Below, piece after piece: positions 59,450 to 64,000 of a DNA stretch of 64,000 bases; positions within the stretch are counted from its first letter, which is position 1; every line of letters begins with the position of its first letter. Both the position numbers and the translations under genes were made by a program. The stretch is from Quillaja saponaria. Its lineage: Eukaryota > Streptophyta > Magnoliopsida > Fabales > Quillajaceae. The stretch is from contig CM055608.1 in NCBI GenBank assembly GCA_029379385.1, forward strand, positions 24,178,350 through 24,242,349. Reading direction: 5' to 3'. The notes under the pieces were generated by a model. The model saw nothing but the letters and a program-made list of their open reading frames with translations, did no database searches and was not told the origin of the DNA.

Positions 59450-61591
59450 ACTTTTCCTCTGTCACATCTAGATCAAAATGAAGTCTAAAAAAAAAATCAT
59501 GATTTGTGCGTGGCTCCATGTTGAGGGACAAAGCCGTCACCGTCTATCAATGCAGATCTCATTCATATGATTTCGTCCCTCTTCTCTCGATTCGATTTGG
59601 TCACCAAGATAGCTTTGAAAATGAGATCCATGATTATCGGAGCTTTGAGAATTGGGTTTTATTGAAGACTTTGAGGAATCAAATATGGCAGAAGATGACA
59701 TTGCTTTGGCTTGCAAATGGATGTCTTTAAAATCTGAAGGTGGCTGTGGATGATTGATTGGTTTTTGAGATGTACGGGCTTTGGGGTTTAAGTTCAACCT
59801 TGAGAAATGGTTAATCATGAAAGAGGGATTAGAGGGTACTTTGAGGTCTGGATTTGTTGTTGGGTGTTGGTGAGAAGTGGTGGTTGTGAAGAAAGTTGGT
59901 TTGGGGTGTTTTGTGAGGGTGGAATCCACGGATGAAGGATTGAAGTCCAGAGCAGCTGAGATTTAATCACGTTTCTGGTTCTCACCGGAGTTTTGTTGGG
60001 GTTAAAATTTAATTTCTATACAATCTAATTTGCAGAAGTTTTGTTGGGGTTAAAATCCAATTTCTATACAATGCTTTCAGCAGGTAATAGTTCCAAGTTT
60101 TCAATAGCTGAGATGAATTGCAATGATAATAGACAGTCCCTTTCGTGTGCCATGTAGATTGGGTATTTAAAACCCCACAAATTAAATGGCATACCATATA
60201 ATCCTTCATTATATAATGCATTCAAATGAACATTGTGTATGTTCATCTTTATTTGAAAATTTTTCAATAATATTGTTGAAACCGAATTATAAATAAATTT
60301 ATTTATAATTACAAATTGGATATTAATATAACTCATACACCTTATCTTTTATAGTAAGCTCAATATATATTGTATCCATTATGTAAATGATTAACTATAC
60401 TCGACGTTCTTCTTTATTTTTGTTTTTCTTTCTTCTTTTCTAGAAAAAGAAATTACAAATAAATTGTGTAAATTTAAAAGCTCATTTAAAAAGATTACAT
60501 GACCCATAAGAGGCAAGATAGTTATTCACTATGCATGAAAATTACATGACATAATTAATTTTATTTTGTATGTACTTGAAGGTCTAATTATTCATGTTAT
60601 TTACAGGTTGAACACTTCATCTATTATTTTTTGACTTTGTGATGTGTCATCACATTTGTTGTTTTTCTAAACCAATAAAACATTGTGAATGGATGTGTGA
60701 TAAAGGAACTAGCTAGAATTTCTAGTCATTGGATGCAAATGCGACCCAGCAAGTAATTAGTGAATAATGATCGACATTTCACCATGCTTTAGTGAACTTT
60801 AAAATGTAAATTGTAAGTTAGTGCATGTCATGGTCATTTCCCGTTTCTCAATGATAATCAATAATGTAATTGTTCATTTCTCATTGATAATCAATAATAT
60901 ATATCAATCAGATGATGTAAATTGTGATAGGCTCATCTTCCAATCATCAATTCAACGTTCCTAGTTTGGTTAACCAATTTTTCATTACTCAAATCCATTA
61001 TTGGACTAGAAATATACATAACTAGCATAATTAATCCAATCAAACTCTGATGTAGAGATCTTTGATAACTATGCTCTCAACATAAAGCGATATCAAGCCC
61101 TAGACTATAATTATCGATGTAGAAATCTTTGATAAACATGCTCTTGACATAGAGCAATGTGATGGAATTGCTTTCGAAAATCACATAAATTCAATCTTCA
61201 GACATCTAGTTATACCATTATTGAATGGAAACGTTATGATCTTCATGTTCAGATAGGGGAATGTCATTTTTCCTAAATTTTAGACTTTATTATCTCTTTA
61301 GTAAATCTAAGGGGAGGAGAGTGTAATTTGATTCCATTAAGCAACCATTTAAAAAATAATATTAATATCTAACAAGAAGAATTACTAATGTAGAAATACA
61401 TCAGTCTACCCCTAATTGAGAGGCCCGAGGAGGAAGCCACACTAAAATATGCGAGAAATGAGGATTCAATGGATTTTTACATGAAAGCACCTAAACCTCT
61501 CTGTCAAGACTTAAGGTCATCGGTACAGTGTCGCTCAATATACGACAACTAATGTTTATGTTGAAGTTTTCCTTAAAATTGATTAAGTAAC
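59450..61591. repeat. Segmental duplicate, paired with 28200-30802
   Basis: Direct repeat of 28200-30802 lacking the LINE insertion (empty site near 60190-60215). The third copy of the 140-bp block is at 59577-59725. The minus-strand frame 59537-59929 is the longest here (130 codons) but has no recognised domain and is broken in copy 1, so I do not call it a gene. Confidence 0.8.
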
Positions 61592-62017
61592 CACTATAAG
61601 GAAAACAAGTATCAGTGACAATGAAAGGCTGTCAATGAAAAGGCATACCCAGTAGCAGATGAGTGGATGCACCTTTGTTTCTTACATATGACCTTATATG
61701 TAGCAGCTTGGATGCATATGATTATCTACGACAGGCTATTTGCGATAACAAGGTGGACATAGATGTTTGTCTCAAATTCTTTCTCAATTTATCAGCGTTT
61801 AAGCTGCTGATGCAGATATACTGTTGGAAATACTTATCTTCGTCTGCCCGCACTATCAAAGATGAGTGGATGCTAATGATAAGTCATCAGCAATAGGGGA
61901 TTAGACGCAAATAAGCAGGTGCATATAATATTTATTTTTTTGTTTTATCTATGACAATTTGGGGTTGTCAGATATTGTTATGCTGTGATATATAATACTA
62001 AAGGTTCTGATATTTTA

Positions 62018-62051
<34 letters not shown>

Positions 62052-62794
62052 AAATATATGTTCCAAAACAACATTTTATAGATGAAAATATTATTCAACA
62101 ATAAAAATCAAACATCAATACAAATACAAAATTATAAATTGTTACACATGTACACAAGGTAAATAAAAAAAATATAGGTCTAATAAATCTTCATCATTGT
62201 CCCATTACTTATCATTCTGCTCACCAAGGTTGATTGTGATGTACCCAAAGAAGGACTAATACCTTGAAATAAGTCGTACAAGTAAGTTATAAGATTTAGT
62301 TATGGAAAAAAGCACATATATGCATATAACTTAGAAGTATTATTACAATTCAAAATTTTTAATTTAGAAAGCATAAACATGCATAAAGTTTGAAGATAGG
62401 GCCCAATATAAGGGAAGGGAACTCATAATGCTCTATGAGGAGTGATGAGTTCACCTGAAAATTAGGAAGAGCCTAGGCATTTTTCAGATGAAGAACATGA
62501 TCCTAGTATTCTAAGGAATCTCTATGAAGGGGGGCCAATTTTAAGGTTGCTCATGGAAGTTGAAAGTTATGAAGACACCATCATTGTTGATTTAAAGAAC
62601 TTTGAGTAAAGAAAAAAAAAAGTGCAAAGCAACAAAAATAGTTTTAGTGACTAGAAAGATAAAAGAAGAGTTTTCACATTTTATAATAACTTATGTATAG
62701 TTGTAAAGCTTGGTTTCTCACATTGAACGAATTACAAAGCCATCAAAAACAAAAAAAAAGGACATATGGCTAACTAATGTAAAGACGTAGAAAT
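61592..62794. mobile_element. CACTA element copy 2, truncated
   Basis: Starts CACTATAAGGAAAA at the same point of the duplicated flank as the element at 30803 and follows it to the equivalent of about 32050. It is then cut by TAGAGGTGAGCAGG at 62795. It has a single copy of the interior repeat over the part retained. The frame at 61663-61896 is subterminal sequence. Confidence 0.75.
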
Positions 62795-64000
62795 TAGAGG
62801 TGAGCAGGAACCAGCTAAACCTGACAACTCGAATCAAAACAGAACCGATTGACCCGATATCCGACAACCCGAGTCCCTAGTCGGTTTCTGTCGAGTTGCC
62901 ATACCCATGTTTTTTCGGTTCGGTTGATTTTTTCAGTTGTAGGATGTTGAAAGGTTCGGATAACCGACCCGAACCGACATATATATATATATATATATAT
63001 TTAGTTTTAGAAAATTCAAAAATACCCTAATACCCTATCTTAAACTTAGATCCGTGTTTTTTGCTCTCGTTCAGCCTTTCATTCCCAGTCCCAGCCCGCA
63101 GCCACCATTGATCCCACTTCCCAGTCCCAGCTCGTAGCCACTAGCCACCGTCGTTCCCACTTCCCAGCCTGCAGCCACTGCGTTCCCAGTGCCAGCCTGC
63201 AGCCACCATTGTTCCCAGTCTGTTAGTCCCCAGCCCGCAGCCACCATCAGCCATCATTCCCAGTCCCATAGTCCATTCTTGATGATCAAGTCTAAAGCGC
63301 AGCAGTCAACCAGACCCAATCCTCTTGATCTCAAACTCAGCTCTCGTTCGTCCCCAGTCCCAGGTTCCCAGCCGCCATCGCCGTCTTCTTCTTCCTCTTG
63401 TTCCGTTCGCGAAGTCTGAAGTTGAAGCTCAGCAGTCAGCCAGTCTCGATCTCCTGTCGATCAATCTAAAGCTGAAGATCTGCTCCTCTCGTGTTCACTG
63501 CTCAGCCAGTCAGTACTCTAATTTCTCACTCTTTGTTTGATTTTGTTATTTCTCATTTTATTTCGAGAGTTTCAATTTTGTTGTTTTCTGCTTGTTGGAT
63601 TTAGTTACTTATTATTCATGGATTTTGAATTGTTTTTTCATCTTGGATACTTGTTTCCATTATTGAATGGAAGTAGATTTTATTGGATTTTCAGTCAACA
63701 TTACTTATCTGCTTTAAAAATCAATGTTGTGGTGTTGCCTGAAAATTGTAGGATAGTTTATGATCTAAGAAATTATTGATGAGATGATTGGGTTTGAATA
63801 GTCTTTCTTGGGTTTGAAATTATTGATAGTTTTCTGAATTTGTAGAATTTATTATATCAAAGTGACCCTATAAGCTATAATAGGGTATATTTACAACAAC
63901 TCAACTAATTATATATACATTAGTTAATTAGTATTTTACATTTTTACCAAGATTCTTATTGTTGTATTCTTATGGTATGTTTTAATTTTGATTCATAGAT
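62795..64000. mobile_element. Possible hAT-like element, left end (continues past the window)
   Basis: The insertion begins TAGAGGTGAGCAGG, resembling the TAGGGGTGAGCA-type ends of plant hAT elements, and is followed by GGTTCGGTT/ACCCGAACCGAC-rich sequence typical of that subterminal region. It interrupts the CACTA copy after GTAGAAAT, a candidate 8-bp target sequence that should reappear at the right end outside the window. 63270-63420 looks like a gene leader (serine/proline-rich frames, TCTTCTTCTTCC). No transposase is seen in the part available. Confidence 0.5.
63078..63280. repeat. GC-rich imperfect minisatellite
   Basis: Five or more degenerate units of about 35-45 bases built on CCCAGTCCCAGCCCGCAGCC followed by ACCATTG/TTCCCA. 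It is strikingly GC-rich against its surroundings. The frame 63189-63419 runs through it and gives a low-complexity Ser/Pro/His peptide that I do not consider a gene. Confidence 0.75.

Noticed and set aside
59537..59929. 130-codon minus-strand frame rich in Ser, Pro and Asn
   Set aside because: No domain is recognised and the frame is broken in the duplicate at 28300-28700.
1..64000. CRISPR array, operon, rRNA or tRNA genes
   Set aside because: The regular repeats seen are tandem duplications, microsatellites or transposon motifs. Gene structure is eukaryotic with introns, and no tRNA-like cloverleaf was recognised by eye.

Overview
The window is plant nuclear DNA, almost certainly from a eudicot. 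It is very AT-rich, intron-containing and dominated by decayed transposons. It carries a CC-NBS-LRR (CNL) resistance gene plus scattered exon-sized remnants of ordinary plant genes: pyruvate kinase, a GDT1/PAM71-like transporter, a WAT1-related transporter and a CYP76-like P450. I cannot name the species. The only sizeable host gene is the CNL on the minus strand at 47139-51449. It has three exons, a -1 frameshift just before kinase-2 and a reading-phase problem at the exon 1/2 junction, so it may be a pseudogene.

Layout. 1-6770 is a degenerate copy of the DNA upstream of the CNL (51787-56690). Position 1 corresponds to a point 338 bp upstream of the CNL start codon, so another CNL copy probably lies just left of the window. 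6772-7250 is a GC-richer island. 7254-15521 and 15522-23836 are an 8.3-kb tandem duplication. Each unit holds part of the same CNL-upstream DNA, a solo LTR (about 2.5 kb) with TSD CTAGC, and the 3' end of a Ty1/copia element. The second copia copy continues to about 25070, where it abuts a CYP76-like fragment. 25345-27550 holds a long-inverted-repeat element and a TTAA-flanked MITE. 28200-30802 is a segment repeated at 59450-61591, with a LINE fragment inserted only in the first copy. 30803-35917 is a non-autonomous CACTA element with an internal tandem duplication.

36300-46372 is the most unusual region. Exon-sized pieces of pyruvate kinase, GDT1-like and WAT1-like genes all lie on the plus strand. 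They are bracketed by ACCGACCAAC-rich subterminal-type repeats, with a CACTA-like terminus at the right. A short LTR retrotransposon (TSD GTTGC), a 1.5-kb tandem duplication and a Mutator-like element (9-bp TSD GTGTCCTAT) are nested inside. The right third (51787-62794) repeats blocks of the left part in a different order. The window ends in a possible hAT-like element starting near 62795.

The window shows no pathway. It shows repeated segmental duplication of an NLR-flanking region, with insertions datable relative to the duplications because empty paralogous sites survive. No CRISPR, operon, rRNA or tRNA genes were seen.
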